NCBI GenBank assembly: GCA_963920635.1
Contig: OY987299.1
Span: forward strand, 117,367,373 to 117,431,372
DNA length: 64,000 nt
DNA from: Pseudeuparius sepicola
Taxonomy: Eukaryota > Arthropoda > Insecta > Coleoptera > Anthribidae
Direction of reading: 5' to 3'
A model generated the notes under the pieces. The model was not told where the DNA came from. It saw only the letters and a program-made list of their open reading frames with translations, and made no database searches. How positions within the stretch are numbered: the first letter of the stretch is position 1; every line of letters starts with the position of its first letter. A program made the position numbers and the translations under genes. Shown piece by piece: positions 43,945 through 56,778 of this stretch.

Positions 43945-45138
43945 TACATACTTACCTACATGTATTTTTTTCAAATTACAAACTACATTGCAAATCATTG
44001 AAATTTGAAAACACCATGTTATTTTTATAAACAACGCAAAATGTTTCTTGAATAAATTTTCTTTTTCTTTTCTTTAAATAAATTATTAAAGACTTCTGGC
44101 GGCTGTCACGTCTGGCACTTTTTTTATACATATATATATATATATATATACAATGCAAAATATATTGTTAGCCATCCGCGCCATCTGTTTTCCAGAACAT
44201 GAAGCTATAGTCGTGAGAAGTCTTTAAAAATACGTCAGTCAATGCTATTATGCAATAACAGAGATAATGATTACGATGTTTGACAACAATAATGTTAGAA
44301 ATGCCAAATTGTTTGACTGACAGAATGTGCTTGCTCATTGCTGTATTTTCCACGGCCCAGAATATTTTTGTGCTAAGAGAGTAACCCACTAAACCGTGGC
44401 ATTTTTCCAAATTCTGATAAAGTAATCATAAAGCAATCAGTTTTTGTTTTCATCACGAAAGTTTTTCGGTAAAAATATGTTTTTACACAAAGCTAGACCA
44501 TCAAAAAGGCAATTTTTCTTTCAAATAAAGAAAAATTCATATTTGCGGAGGTATTTCGAGTGGTCCTCCATCAAAAGACATTCTGTGACGTAATGTTTCC
44601 ATTGCAATATGGCAATTTTGTAATTTTCAAATCATTTGATTGGTCGGTGTCGGTGCAATGTGGTAATCGTGTCCCAGCGCGCAGTTGCGTCCGCGATATT
44701 TCGGTCGACAATCTAGTTGTTAAATAATGTGTTTATAAATTGCGCTCATTAAATAATACAATTAAGATTTGACTAATAAGAAACCGTGGCCAAGGCTCTA
44801 GATTTATATTTTGCAATTCCGCCATGCGCGCATCTCGAGTGGTACGCGCCGGGTCTTGACCGGTCCATTTTTACTTTTGTTTTTGCAGCTTCACAAACAC
44901 TTGACTTATGAGGTACGAGGTACAACCAGTTTCAATATATCAATTAAATGGGATTTTTGCAGCTGCTGTTTATCGGTTGTTCTGCGGGCATTGCATTCTA
45001 TGATTGCAGAGGAAGTTCCCGCATCCTGTGTTTTTCGAGGTCATTAACGCATCGTTTGTTTTTAAATTTGAAAGTCCTAAATTGATTTGTTCTGTTCTGC
45101 AAACCTTCTTTATTTCTCGTCTCTCCCATATGCATATA
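43945..45138. other. Mostly unrecognised stretch
   Basis: Holds a (TA)n run at 44133-44150 and the one-ended MITE below. The region 44640-45050 is more GC-balanced with a CpG-rich patch, but no exon could be defended. Confidence 0.35.
44101..44247. mobile_element. Diverged, one-ended copy of the 60-239 MITE
   Basis: In reverse orientation: GGCTGTCACGTCTGGCACTT, TTGTTAGCCATC, CTGTTTTCCAGAACATGAAG, GTGAGAAGTC and terminus TACGTCAGTCAATG match the complement of 60-239. The other end is lost or replaced by the (TA)n run. No duplication visible. Confidence 0.6.
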
Positions 45139-46996
45139 CAGGGTGTTAGAAAAAAAACTAGGTCAATACGATTATTTCGACTAAAATAATGTGGTTTTTC
45201 TTAGGACATTTAAAAGTTTTACTTCAAAATACATCGTGTTAAAGTTCAATTTAAAAAGAAATATTTTGTCTCAATTCCTGTAATCTTTAAGATATTGGGT
45301 TGCAATTTGCAGTGATGTAACAGATACATTTTTTTCGGTATCTAGATACAGATACAGATACTGTCTGGCAGATGTATCTAGATACAGATATCGATACATT
45401 TTTTCCAAAGTATCTGGGTACAGATACAGATACGTTAAAAAAGTATCTAGATACTTCCAGATACTTTCAGATACTATCAGTTAATTAAGAACATTTCAGA
45501 CCTCATAAGGCAATCAGTATATTTACCTACTTAGATATTTATGAAACAAGTGTGTGTGTGGGTAAAGTAGAACTGTTTAGACGAATGTGAAGTTTAGATT
45601 GTCACTAATCAAAACAAGTTGTGGATTAGTAGTTTACCGTGTACGTCACTCCAAAGTGAGCACTGAGTAGTTACTTTATGTACGGTATTTTAAAAAAATC
45701 ACTAAATCACATCCCATTTTATTATTTGTATTGTTTATTTTTTTAAATTAAATGTAGGCATGTGATACGCCTTGGCATCTTGGCTAAAAAATGTATCTAA
45801 AGTATATCCAAGTTACAGCGGCAGTAGATATAAACTAATTCTTTTAGAAGTTCTAAAATTTGTGTTTCTACCTTTCGTGGATCTTTATAAATTTTCTTAA
45901 ATTAAGTAGCAAAATAAATTTACAGAATATACTGCTCGCGATCCGATCTAAAATATGCAGGAAACTCGACTGAGGGAAGAGCCGGCCCTGAATTCTGCTC
46001 GCCGCCTAAACACTTGACATTTTATGACGGCCAGACCAATAAGAAAATAGGTCATGTGGTGGCCAATGTTTTGATCCACTGCCTCTGTAACTTGGATAGA
46101 CTTAAGTATCTAAGTATCCTGATACTTTCAAAAGGATCTAGATACTAAAGCAGATCCTGATTTTTGTTAGTATCTATATATGTATCTAGGTACATAAAAA
46201 GTATCTAGATACAGTATCTAGATACAGTATCTAGATACATGTATCTCGATACATTACATCACTGCCAATTTGCCATATGGATTTTTCTTATGGAAACACA
46301 AATTTGTGTAATTTTAGTCAAAATATTCTAAGAACAATCGGAAAGAAGGGGGGTGATGTACACTTTACTCACTCATATGATAAATAATCATTAGATTCAG
46401 CGATAATTTTCGTGTACCTATAATTCGTTTAAGAGATATTACATTTTATTTGGATTTTTTTGTTAATTTTAGATTTTGCACCTTTAAAAAAATCGAGTTT
46501 GGCAGTTTTCGATAAACACAATCTCTTAATTTGCCTAACCTAAAATAATAATAACAATAATATACGAGTAATAATATTATATGCCTACGAGGTCTAGCAT
46601 GATATCAAGTCATATCTAACTACTCGACCTCTATAGCCCAATCTTACTTGAGAAATAAAACTATTTGGAAATGGGAGATTTTCGAAACATTTTCCCCGAG
46701 CTTCTTACTACAGCTATGAATTTAAGAACTGTGAATTGCTGAAATTGAAATTGATATTAATTTAGGCGAATTACAAGATTTCGGATAACTCATACCTTTT
46801 ATTCCGTTTGTTTTTTAAATTTTGACTAACATTAGGTACACACAAAAGGTATTTGTATATAAATATTAGGATGGAAACACAGGATGATTAATTAATAAAA
46901 TTCGTTTTCCTCTATATTTTTAATTAAAAAATGGCTTAAGAAACGTTAGTCAAAAGAATCTGTGGTGAATAGATTAACTTACCTTTTTGTAACATC
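45139..46996. mobile_element. Possible CAGGGTG element split by a hAT insertion
   Basis: Left CAGGGTGTTAGAAAA preceded by TA; a weak right match TAACATCCTG followed by TA near 46997. Arms only roughly similar. The hAT element 45310-46264 lies inside. Confidence 0.35.
45310..46264. mobile_element. hAT-like element rich in GTATCTAGATAC
   Basis: Ends CAGTGATGTAAC and TTACATCACTG. Flanks GCAATTTG (45302-45309) and CCAATTTG (46265-46272) match at 7 of 8. Both subterminal regions carry many direct and inverted copies of (T)ATCTAGATAC, itself palindromic, likely transposase-binding repeats. No transposase. Confidence 0.78.
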
Positions 46997-47845
46997 CTGT
47001 ATGTGCGAAATTTGCGTAATCACTTCTGCAGAATTTAACCTAAGCCCAAATACAGCAAAAAAGGTTGAATATAATGTCCAAGTCATCTGGTCAATAACTT
47101 TTTTTATTAACACAATTTAACATATATATTGGTATAATTGATCCTCCAAAGTTTTATAGAGATTACCATGGAGGACGACGGACACAGGCTCCTGATCATC
47201 CCTATATATACCACAATTTTATGGAAGCATCTTGAAAACTATTAGAAATATTATTTGTTGAATTTTTGCGACTTTTATTAGATATGTGGTTAAGTGTGCA
47301 ATGCCCATCGCCAAATATTTTTTTATAATTTGGTTGCCTTTTACAAGTAGAGTTTAGAGATACACCTAGTATATTACGGCTGTTGATGACATTTTACTAA
47401 TTAGGTATGCGAGCCAAAAAAAAGGGCAAAAAAACAATAAAAACTATATACAGTGTGTCTGGTTTTTCGTATTAGCACCCCTGAAAATGTAAGTAGGCTG
47501 GAGAATTGAATACGCTATTGCTATTACCCCATGAATACGCTATTACCCTACGCGACAATTTCTGATCACTGTTTTGCATAATTTGGTGCCGAAATCAAGA
47601 AGAAAAACTATTCTTCCTAAACCTGCACTTCATGGTAGAACCAAAAGGCAAAAGTGTTTCTTTAAATTTGGAATTGCGTTTGAACATATATTGAAGTTCG
47701 TTAACAAAATTGTTTCTGCCTCACTGTAAATTGTAAATTATTGTCAATAAACCTTACTGCCATTAATGTGTGTTTGATTTCTGATTCCTAAAAGTAAACT
47801 TGTGACTTATGACACCATACACCATTTTACAATTAAAATAAGTAG
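46273..47845. other. AT-rich stretch without recognised gene
   Basis: No bounded element or exon found. A CAGTGTGTCTGG block at 47449 after TA may be a lone element end. Confidence 0.35.
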
Positions 47846-48111
47846 AATGCAGCGATAATAAAAAAAAGGGTTTTGTGTGGGACTCGAACCCGTGACCTAC
47901 GGTTTACTTTTTGTTTTGCATAATTCGTATTCTTTTTGATCAAAACCAGTTTATAAAACAGTCGACATGAAACATATTAAATTTGACGCCAGTTTCAAGT
48001 TGCTACATATTATGTTATTAATGGTTTTGAGGTCCTTGCTGCATAATCGTTTCATCGTTGCTAGGCAATACTTTTTGTACCTATAAAACAGAGCACCTCG
48101 AACATTTCACT
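47846..48111 (-). mobile_element. tRNA-related SINE-like repeat, copy 2
   Basis: Minus-strand GGTTCGAGTCCCACA (B box) is kept. The A-box half is deleted between CGTAG and ATTCGTATTC on the plus strand. It shares GGTTTTGAGGTCCTTGCTGC and the AGAATGCAGCGATAATA end with copy 1. Confidence 0.65.
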
Positions 48112-49158
48112 TCCGCTTTCGGACCTGTTGGCGAGTATGTAAAGTGAACTTACGGGGGAGAGAGCAGGTAAAATATTTTTTTTTTGTCAGAAGGTCATAA
48201 TAATTTGGCTTTTGCATTATCATCCTGAACATAAAGTGTTATTTTAATATTCCTAGAAAAAAATAATAAATGAAACCAATATGTCAAATTTAAAAAAGTG
48301 TCATGCTATTGCCCCACATTCCACTATTGATTTGGCATTGCCGCGAAATTCTTGCCTACAGTTAAGTACTGAGATTTTTTTATAAAGGTGCGTTTTTCAA
48401 AAAAACTATATTACTTAGGCATTTTTTATTTAGCGTTTATCAGGACAGACCAAAACCCCCACATACCAAATTGAACAAAAACTATATAGGGAGTTCCGTT
48501 CTGGAGGGTGTCAAAGTTGAGCAAAATAGTACTTGTAAAGGCACCTGGCGAACCAAGTGGTATGCCATGGAATTACTTCGAACTAGTTGGATGGTCAACA
48601 GGACCACTCAAAGTGTTGCTGTGCAAAAATTCAATACAAAAATATACAGTGTGTTTTCTCAGGGCCATCTCAAAATACTGAATTCTTGTAAAATAATTTT
48701 ATACCGGTCAAGAGTGCTCTAGAATTTTTGAAGAGATATTAATAAACACAAAAGTAATTATTTTTTTACAAAATGCTAACTAATAGATAAAAAAACAATT
48801 TAAATTATTGGAGCTTTCTCTATAAAGTCCGTATCTAAAATGGTACATTTTCTATGCGTTTCCTGTTGTGGCACACCAGCCACTTATGGACACTCATGTG
48901 GACTTACTGACTGGCAGGCGTCTGTATTTTTTAGACTTAGTTCGTATATTTCCGAGTATATTTTTTGTTTAAATTTGGTATGTGGTTTTTAAATTTTTAG
49001 GGAAACATTTTTCTGCTGTGGCGATAAAAAATCATGATCTAAGTTAATTTATTGCCTCTTATTGACTCGCTTTTTGATTTTACTTTCTTCTTTTGTAAAT
49101 CTCAATGTAATGTCCATCCAAGTTAATTTATTACCTTTTTAACTCTCTACATCGAGTA

Positions 49159-51000
49159 CAGTGGCGGACAATTGCTTTAGGACGACCTGAAGCGGTTTCT
49201 CGTCGATTCGTGGCGAACTCCCACCCACCTGGCAACACCGCACGTGGCCGGTGCGTCATCGATCGGCCCACCTGCTATAAGATCGTAAACTTTGCAGTAT
49301 AATTTGAATTATAGATTTTTTTTTCGGATTCGCCATCGAATGCTTCAACTTCCTGGTCGTCGCAGACCGCAATGTATTCACTCATTAAAACATTTGTTTT
49401 TCAATTTATTCCGAAAAAGTAAATTATTTTAGGGATATAACATAGCGTAATCGTGTGATCAAAATAATTGTGCAATATATACAGGGTGTTCCGGTTTGTT
49501 TCGAAGGAACCTTCACAGTTTATAGAAAAAGTAATTTTAATGTGGTTTGCTCATAAAACATTATATGTCGTATAGTTATTCTTTTTTGAGGAAAAAAGTT
49601 TTTATTTATTTATATTATATTTATGGACGAACATAACAATGTGTAATATCTAGTTTCTAAATTAACCAGTGGTGGAGATACGGATAATCGGTACCACTAA
49701 TTAGATAAAAAAAATTAGTACAGCTCTGAACAAAATAAAAAATAATTATTTTTAGACAGAGAATTCAATTTGGAGCAAAAAGTGCCTCTTGGCATTTTTT
49801 CGTGTCTGTCACCGTTTCTCGCGGCAATTTTTTGGATAAATATTTTCCGCAAAATTATTGGTAAATTTATGTTGACAAATGGAATTTGCCCTTCAAATTA
49901 CTGGCTTTTTGTAAAAAATTAGAAATTTTTAGAAATTTTTCCAGGGGCGTAGACATGCGCGAGCCTGGGATTAATTTTGAGATTTAATTTATCTAAATGC
50001 ATTTAATAATGTTGTGTGCTGTAAAAATATTAAAGGTATGAGAGTGATGCCTCAACATATTATTAAACCATTTAAATAAATTAAGTTATCTGAAAATTAA
50101 TCCCATGCTTGCGAATGTCTCAGCCAATGTAAAAATTGCTAAAATTATTTTTTGCAAATTGCGACGAATTTGAATGGCAAAAAACACATGTTTCATTCTT
50201 CAACATTCTTTTACTATTAATTTTGTCGCAAAAATTGTTGCAAAACATGGGGGCGTTTATCGATCTTTTTATACATACTACACATCGTATCTCCCTCTTT
50301 TTTTCTACAATATTATGTATAATAAATGTTTAATTTCATGAATTATTTTTTTGGGTTATCTCCATGATTTTTGTCTCTGGTAGCCCTTTTGTGACCTATC
50401 GTTTTGGAAGTCAGCTCAATAAATTAAATATTCTTAAAGTTGACTTCTAATTAGGAGCTAGCTCCGTAAACATTGCACTTTTTGATTTTTTGAAAATGTA
50501 AAATTTAATCTTCGATATTCTTTCAAATTCCTCTATCGGTTTTATCACATTTTACAGAAAAACTAAATACAAAAGTTGTAGATATTTAGAAGTAAAAATA
50601 AATTGTTTTAATCATATTTTTTAGTAAGGACACATTTCAATTTTTATTTAGAGCTAGAGGCATTTAAAAGAATATGAAAAATTCAGTTAGAACAAAAAAT
50701 GCATTGAGTAAACGAAAAATCTTTCCCCATTTAACCTTCCGTCAAGCTGTGTTAGTTTCCGAGATCCCCATACTGGCAATCCAAAACAACAGTGTATACG
50801 AAAATATCAAAAACCAATAATAAAATTTATTATTGAATGTTTAAATAGGCTGAAATTGAAACAGCAAAGTTTATGGTCTTACAGCAGGTGGGCCGATCGA
50901 TGGCTCACCGGCCACGTGCGGTGTTGCCAGGTGGGCGGGAGCTCGCCACGAATCGACGAGAAACCGCTTCAGGTCGTCCTAAAGCAATTGTCCGCCACTG
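49159..51000. mobile_element. Long Tc1/mariner-type foldback
   Basis: CAGTGGCGGACAATTGCTTT ... AAAGCAATTGTCCGCCACTG with TA flanks (49157-49158, 51001-51002). Near-perfect inverted arms of about 140 bp. The interior holds debris: a lone CAGGGTGTTCCGG end at 49482 and, at 50690-50790, a fragment of the 24793-26311 family right arm. No transposase. Confidence 0.8.
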
Positions 51001-51180
51001 TACACACACAAGTTATACGGTAATATGCCCATTGGCATACCTATAAGAAACCTGCGAGTCCAGGATGAGATATTTCCATAAGATTGTACGGGTAGCAACT
51101 TTCTCGTGTAGGTGGCCGATTCTACCTAGCATTTTATTTCGAAATTCAATTAGGGGAAACTTCCTTATTTTCGTTTTAGC

Positions 51181-51238
51181 CGACCCAAGACAAACGGAGG
51201 GCGATCAAGTATACAAGTGTATAAAATATCCGGAGTCC
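51181..51238 (+). CDS. Possible short coding exon
   Basis: A good acceptor (TTCGTTTTAG) and a strong donor (GTGAGT) bound 58 bp whose open frame reads DPRQTEGDQVYKCIKYPES. Base composition is coding-like and the following intron is GC-rich. It needs one base from the previous exon, whereas the signal-peptide exon at 33042 ends in phase 0. It therefore belongs to that gene only if another exon lies between. No family recognised. Confidence 0.35.
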
Positions 51239-54200
51239 GGTGAGTGCAACGATAAAATGCGGGCCGCTGCATGCATCCCAAACGGGAGGGGGTACGCGAT
51301 ACGCTTGTATTTCGGTCGCGCGCCCGCCCGCCCGCCGTCGGGCAATCCTGCTACGGGCCACGGCGGCGGCACCTTGAACTTGAATGAACCCACACGGACT
51401 TCGTTTACTTTTGTAGACGCGCGCGCAGCGCACATGCACGCGGCCGCCGACCGCCGTCGGTCGACCCGTCACCAAACGCACCGGCTCCCATCCATTACGA
51501 CCGCCAGGCCAATATTTATTTGTCTGGGCCGATTATGGAGCTCATTTTCTATTGCCTTAGAAAATACTTCAATTCTAATTTAAACCTTAGCACACGGCTT
51601 ACGCCTCCTCTTCCTGATTAGTGTATTTTCCGAGGTAGGTATTTTCGGTATGTTTTGTTTAGCCCCCTTTCAGATCAAGCATTTAGAAGGTCCAAATATA
51701 ACAACTCGACCAAGTTTGTCACATTTTAGATATTAAAACATGGCAACACGGGCCAAGGAATAGACCAACAAATTTATTGTTTTTTAAATCGGCACTAAAC
51801 ACTCAAAATCGTCATTAGGTAAAAGGTTTGTGGACGATTTGTGCTCTTTGCGTTGAAATATTTTCTGGAGTTGGTACAGACATAACTCCTGTAAACCTTT
51901 TTTTCATAAGATGTAAGCATAGCCGAACGATAACGATACTTGTTCAGCTATGATGTAAGACTTGACGCATGTCATAACAAAATGCAGTAACTTTGATTAG
52001 TACACAAATTTTAACTGGCAGTATATGTTCTAAAAACGCCACCAAGAAAGTTTCTTTTTGATATGCAGAAAATAAAATGTTATGGTCATTCAAAAATTGT
52101 CCCGAATTTTATAGACAGTTTGAGAACCACTGGTCGCAAGAACTCTTCATTATTGAAGCGATGGCTTCCTACTACAGCGTTGCCATATCGTCAGATAATT
52201 CCTTGAAAGAATAATAATATCAAGACTCACCTAATACAGAATACAGAAGCACTCTATACCATAACTTAGTAATAATCTCATTTACCACTTCACTAAACCA
52301 TTAAAATTGTTATTTCACTTTTCATTATACATTCACGACACAACACACCACTTCTTAATGACAGCACTCACCATAACGTACTAAAAATTTAACACTTACT
52401 AATTTATTTTCAGCACTCCACTTCAAAATATCATCCTCTAATACAAGCTTCCACTCTTAGCTGTATAGATTTTTATTGAGACTGAGGAGAGTGATGCGCG
52501 ATGAGCTGGATTCTGAAAGTTTGTACTGTACGTTCTGCACCGGGCAGTTCGAACGCGATGGTATTAACTCGCGATCCTATAGCACCTACCTGTAATAGGT
52601 GTGTATATACCTGAATTTTCGTATAAGAATCTGCCAAATCAAGGAAATAATGGACGGGGTTAGGCCAAAGAAAATTGCTAGAAATGTTTGTTACTTCATC
52701 GACGTTTTGACCTTTATAAGGTCATCTTCAGGAATAGAAAAATGTTAAATCTCATCCTAAATTGAACAGTATGAAATTTGCCCTATAAGCCCAATGGTTT
52801 ATAAAGAAAATCTTATTTTTTTACTAATGCTAATTTTAGCTTGATTCTTCTAAACTGGAACTCCCTGATATACAGGGTTCTCCACATAAAACTCCCACCT
52901 CCCTGTAATATTTCGGTATATAAACACCATGTCGCGTTGAATATTATTCATCACTTAACGACCATGTTCAGTAAATTCGCTAATAAATACTTTTACCCCA
53001 TTGGACCTTTTACTGCCTACGAAGCCAAATCATTTTCACCGATAAGTTAAAATGTCACTTGGTGATCACAACACAAGGAAAAGCCTACCGCCTACCTCTT
53101 CGCTTTGCTGTTTGCTAGAAAAACCTACTTAAATGCAACTGCTATTATGTTTAATCCAAATTCGTATGTTTGATGGCGATGTTGGGAGCATTGCAAACTA
53201 TTATTTGGATCGCATCCAGAGTCGGGGCACACTGCATTGCATGCGCATATCTTTATAGAGGGCCAAGAACGCTGTTCAAAATGTGGATTCACGGTGGCTT
53301 TTTATCCGTGTGTTTTCTCGCGTTTTCCGCAGTACTTAAGCGAGTGCTTGCTCTATCGTGAAAAGTCGACCTTATTAGCCGCAAATGGAATTAATAATAG
53401 TAATTGTCACCCCTCCCCCGAACAAGCATTCGGGTGCTTTTGAGGTATTTCCAGTTTGGAGTATTCTGAGGGTGAGAATTATCATTATTGTTAAACTCCA
53501 CCGTTTATCCTCAAACCACCAGTTAGTCACATTTACTGTTGGATGTTTTTGGGCCAGATGAAATTGATGCTACTATTGCCTCACACATTTACAGGCAATA
53601 AATAAGAACTTTCATGAATATCAAAGATATCAACAAAATTATTTCTGACTGTCAGTGCGGTTTCCGCCATCAATAATAGTCTGGCAATATTTATGTAGGT
53701 ACCTACTACCGTCGATGGAAGAAGTAAATCAACGCTACTCTACTACCTACTATGTGTTGACGCGCAAAACTCGTAGGTATTATCTACTATGTTCATATGT
53801 GCCTAATTTGGCTGAATAAATCTATTTATATTACTGACGACTGCAATTTGGCTTTGGAATAAGCATGGTAGATGGTAGATCGCTGCACGTTGGTTTTTTA
53901 ATGGTGTCCCGAATAACAGACATATATTTAATTACCGGTATCGAAGGGAGAAAAGGGTTGACCATTAAAATATATAGGTTAGGTACAGAAATTACCATGT
54001 CACAAAAAATTGACCACGTCGGGATTTCTAAAACAACATCATTAACTTATTTCAGATTTGAAGCATGCACCAAAAATAAGAATACATTTCAGTACTGATA
54101 CTGCTGATCCGACCAGTTTCAGTTCACATCAATTTTGATTACCGGTAATTGGCTCGTAATTTCATCCATAACCAAAGCTTTTGTGCAAAAATGCACGAAA

Positions 54201-54601
54201 TAAATTTCCCAGTGAGCACAGCTTGATTATGGACGGGACGCCAGCAGCCATTGGACATAAGAGTTATTACCCGTAATTGTGCTTTATGCCTGCAAATTAA
54301 AAATTAACTCTGCATTACCTACCTGTAATAGCGGTTGCATCGAGGATGGCCAGGGGATATGGACTTTTAGCTTAGATAACTACAGAAGAACGTAATTGAG
54401 AGGTTTATGCAGTGGTTATCCACGGTTAGTGCGTAACTGAGATATTTTGTAACTTAATACGAAACTAAGTAGATATATGATTTCGATTTCGAAATAGTTT
54501 CTATGTTTTGTTACAATTAGGCCAAACTCAAAGTTCTTTGTCTTCCATTATCGATAACAACTTAGCTATAAATTAGAATTGATTACCTCCAACAGGTTAG
54601 A
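51239..54601. other. Intron-like stretch
   Basis: GC-rich patch 51290-51490 (CGCGCCCGCCCGCCCGCCG) with long frames on both strands that look compositional rather than coding. Then AT-rich DNA with a lone CAGGGTTCTCC end at 52873 and a small palindrome (GACCTTTATAAGGTC, 52711-52725). 53395-53460 recurs inverted near 60820-60880. Confidence 0.4.
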
Positions 54602-54608
54602 GTTATAC

Positions 54609-54642
54609 CATTGAGTAAAGGAATTTATTCCTTTACTCAATG
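54609..54642. mobile_element. Micro-palindrome family 1, 34 bp
   Basis: CATTGAGTAAAGGAAT, two bases, then the exact reverse complement. Flanked by exact GTTATAC (54602-54608, 54643-54649). The cleanest family 1 copy. Confidence 0.82.
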
Positions 54643-55348
54643 GTTATACTTAATTATTAAATTTATTTTAGAGTCACGAACAAATCGCACAACGTAAAAC
54701 CAGCACTAAACTACGAAAAAAATCCGGCTAAAGTCTAGGCTTACAAAAATAAATACGTATCAACTTGAAAACATTGTCGCAGCACTCGAACACAAAGGTA
54801 GGACAACAAAAATAAACGTCAGCTCGATGTGCGCGCGGTCCATGATTGACTCGTTTGTTTATTCATTATTCATGAGGGTTTACACAAAAAGTTAGTAAGT
54901 AGCCACCATCAGCGGTCGAGAACAATAATTCGAGACTATGGCCCGTTCTTGAGATTGACCTCCTGTAAATTCCATGCAAATTAACTCGTTCTGGGCGAAG
55001 AGATCCAAATCAGTGCACATATACTCGTAGGAGCTATTTTTGGACAATGGACGATGGATAGGATAGGATGACCACATGCTATAATAGATGCAGTTTATAA
55101 TTGGCCAGCCTAATTTGTAGTTTAATTATAACGAAGTGCCTAATAATAATTATCTTATAGAATGAACACTGCTGTCTGGGATGGGAATGGATGCTTTCAT
55201 TTTCATTCTTCGTGATGCTCCAAGCTTCGTTTATCCGTTTTACAATTAGCTCAACAATCTCGGCATTTTATAAAATAATTAAGTTATTAGGTACCTAATG
55301 AAATTTAAAATTTTCCTGTTTCCAACCATATTACAAAATGCAAAGTCA

Positions 55349-56770
55349 CAGTGGCGGTTCCAAGGGGGGGGGGGCAGGCCCCCCTGCCCCCCCTCCTTCG
55401 GATATTATTTAATAAAAAAAGACTATTAGCCTATTTGTATAACCAGATCTTATTGCATCAAATAATAATAAAAGCAGCAATGCAATATTCAATATTCCAT
55501 CATGTGATAAGTTGTGATTTTTTTCTTTTTCTCCTTTTTTTTAAATGATGACTCATTTTTTATACTTTGTTAATAGTGTGAATTTTAAGTTTTATTAACC
55601 GACTTCAAAAAAGGAGGAGGTTATCAATTCGGTTGTATGTTTTTTTATGTTTGTTACCTCAGAACTCCGTCATTTATAAACCGATTTGGACAATTCTTTT
55701 TTTATTTGAAAGGGTAGGTATACCTACAGAATGGTCCCATTTAAATTTGAAGAAAAAATTCCACCCCTAAGGATGGACAAATAGGTGAACCAATTTCGAT
55801 GATTATTTTTTTATTAGAAAGGGAGTACCTACCTTAGAGGTGCCCCATTAGAATATGAAGAAAAAATTCCACCCATAAGGGTGGAAAAATAGGGGACGAA
55901 ATTTCATATTGGACCAATTTCGATGATTTTCTTTTTATTAGAAAGGTGTTACCTTAGGGGTGGTCCCATTTAAATTTAAAGAAAAAAATTCCACCCCTAA
56001 TGGTAGATAAATAGGGGATGAAATTTCATGTTGGACCGATTTGGATGATTCTTATTTTATTAGAAAGGGGTTACCTTAGGGGTGGTCACATTTAAATTTG
56101 AAGGGAAATTAAATTTGAAAAGAAAAATTTCAATCCTAAGGGTGGACAAATAGAGGATGGAATTTTATATTGAACCGATTTCGATAATTCTTAATATGTA
56201 ATTCACTAAAAAATAAGAAATAAAAAAATTTTAACAAAAAAATTAAAACCGACTTTAAAAATTTGCCCGTATGCACAGCACACTCCACTAAAAATTAAAA
56301 AAAAAAATAACACCAACTTCATAAATTTGCCCGTATGCACATGTCAACTAAAATTTTATAAATATTTTTCTCTTTCTAAATTGTGTTATCTTTGGAGTCG
56401 GTGACAGTAAGGTATGATGTATGTAGGATATTATGTATTCATATTATCTAAATAGATTTAAATTCCTTGCCTTGACTGTTGACTGTCACCAAATCCAAAG
56501 AAAACTCAATTTAGAATGAGAAAAATATTTCTATAATTTTAGTTGAAATGTGCATACGGGCAAATTTGTGACGTCGGTTTTAATTTTTTTGTTAAAATTT
56601 TGTTATTTTGCTCTTTTTATTTTGTTAAGAGTACCTAATAAATAGGTTGTCAACCATGACTCAGTGTTTTCATTAAAAAAATTAAATTTGCTCCCCTCTT
56701 AAATTTGTGTAACTAATCATTGATCGTCGCCCCCCCCCCCCCCCATGTTAAAATCCTAGGACCGCCACTG
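55349..56770. mobile_element. hAT-like element with G-tract and internal tandem repeats
   Basis: CAGTGGCGGTTCCA and inverted TAGGACCGCCACTG, exact 8-bp duplication CAAAGTCA (55341-55348, 56771-56778). An 11-G run lies just inside the left end and a C-run of about 15 just inside the right. Contains a segment with CTTCAAAAAAGGAGGAGGTT, a sequence type common in insect repeats, and an inner inverted pair (GCCCGTATGCAC against GTGCATACGGGC). No transposase. Confidence 0.85.
55735..56165 (+). repeat. Tandem repeat, unit about 110 bp, four copies
   Basis: Each unit has TTCCACCC, GGACAAATAGGG-like, ATTTCGATGATT, TTATTAGAAAGG and TTACCTTAGGGGTGG blocks. Lies within the hAT-like element. Different from the 10379 and 30555 arrays. 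Confidence 0.7.
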
Positions 56771-56778
56771 CAAAGTCA

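Noticed and set aside
50703..50722. CATTGAGTAAACG as another micro-palindrome
   Set aside because: No inverted partner and no duplicated flank; a single chance match.
49159..51000. hAT assignment
   Set aside because: The 8-bp flanks do not match, while TA on both sides and CAGTG ends fit Tc1/mariner.
33042..51238. Direct splice of exon 33042-33128 to 51181-51238
   Set aside because: Phase 0 donor against an exon needing one extra base; the in-phase reading hits a stop.
51065..51583. 172-codon ORF through a GC-rich patch, with ORFs on the opposite strand
   Set aside because: Open frames on both strands reflect base composition. Only the 58-bp part with splice sites is kept, at low confidence.
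1575..54642. CRISPR-like array from repeated palindromes
   Set aside because: Copies are dispersed, not regularly spaced, and sit in a eukaryotic genome.
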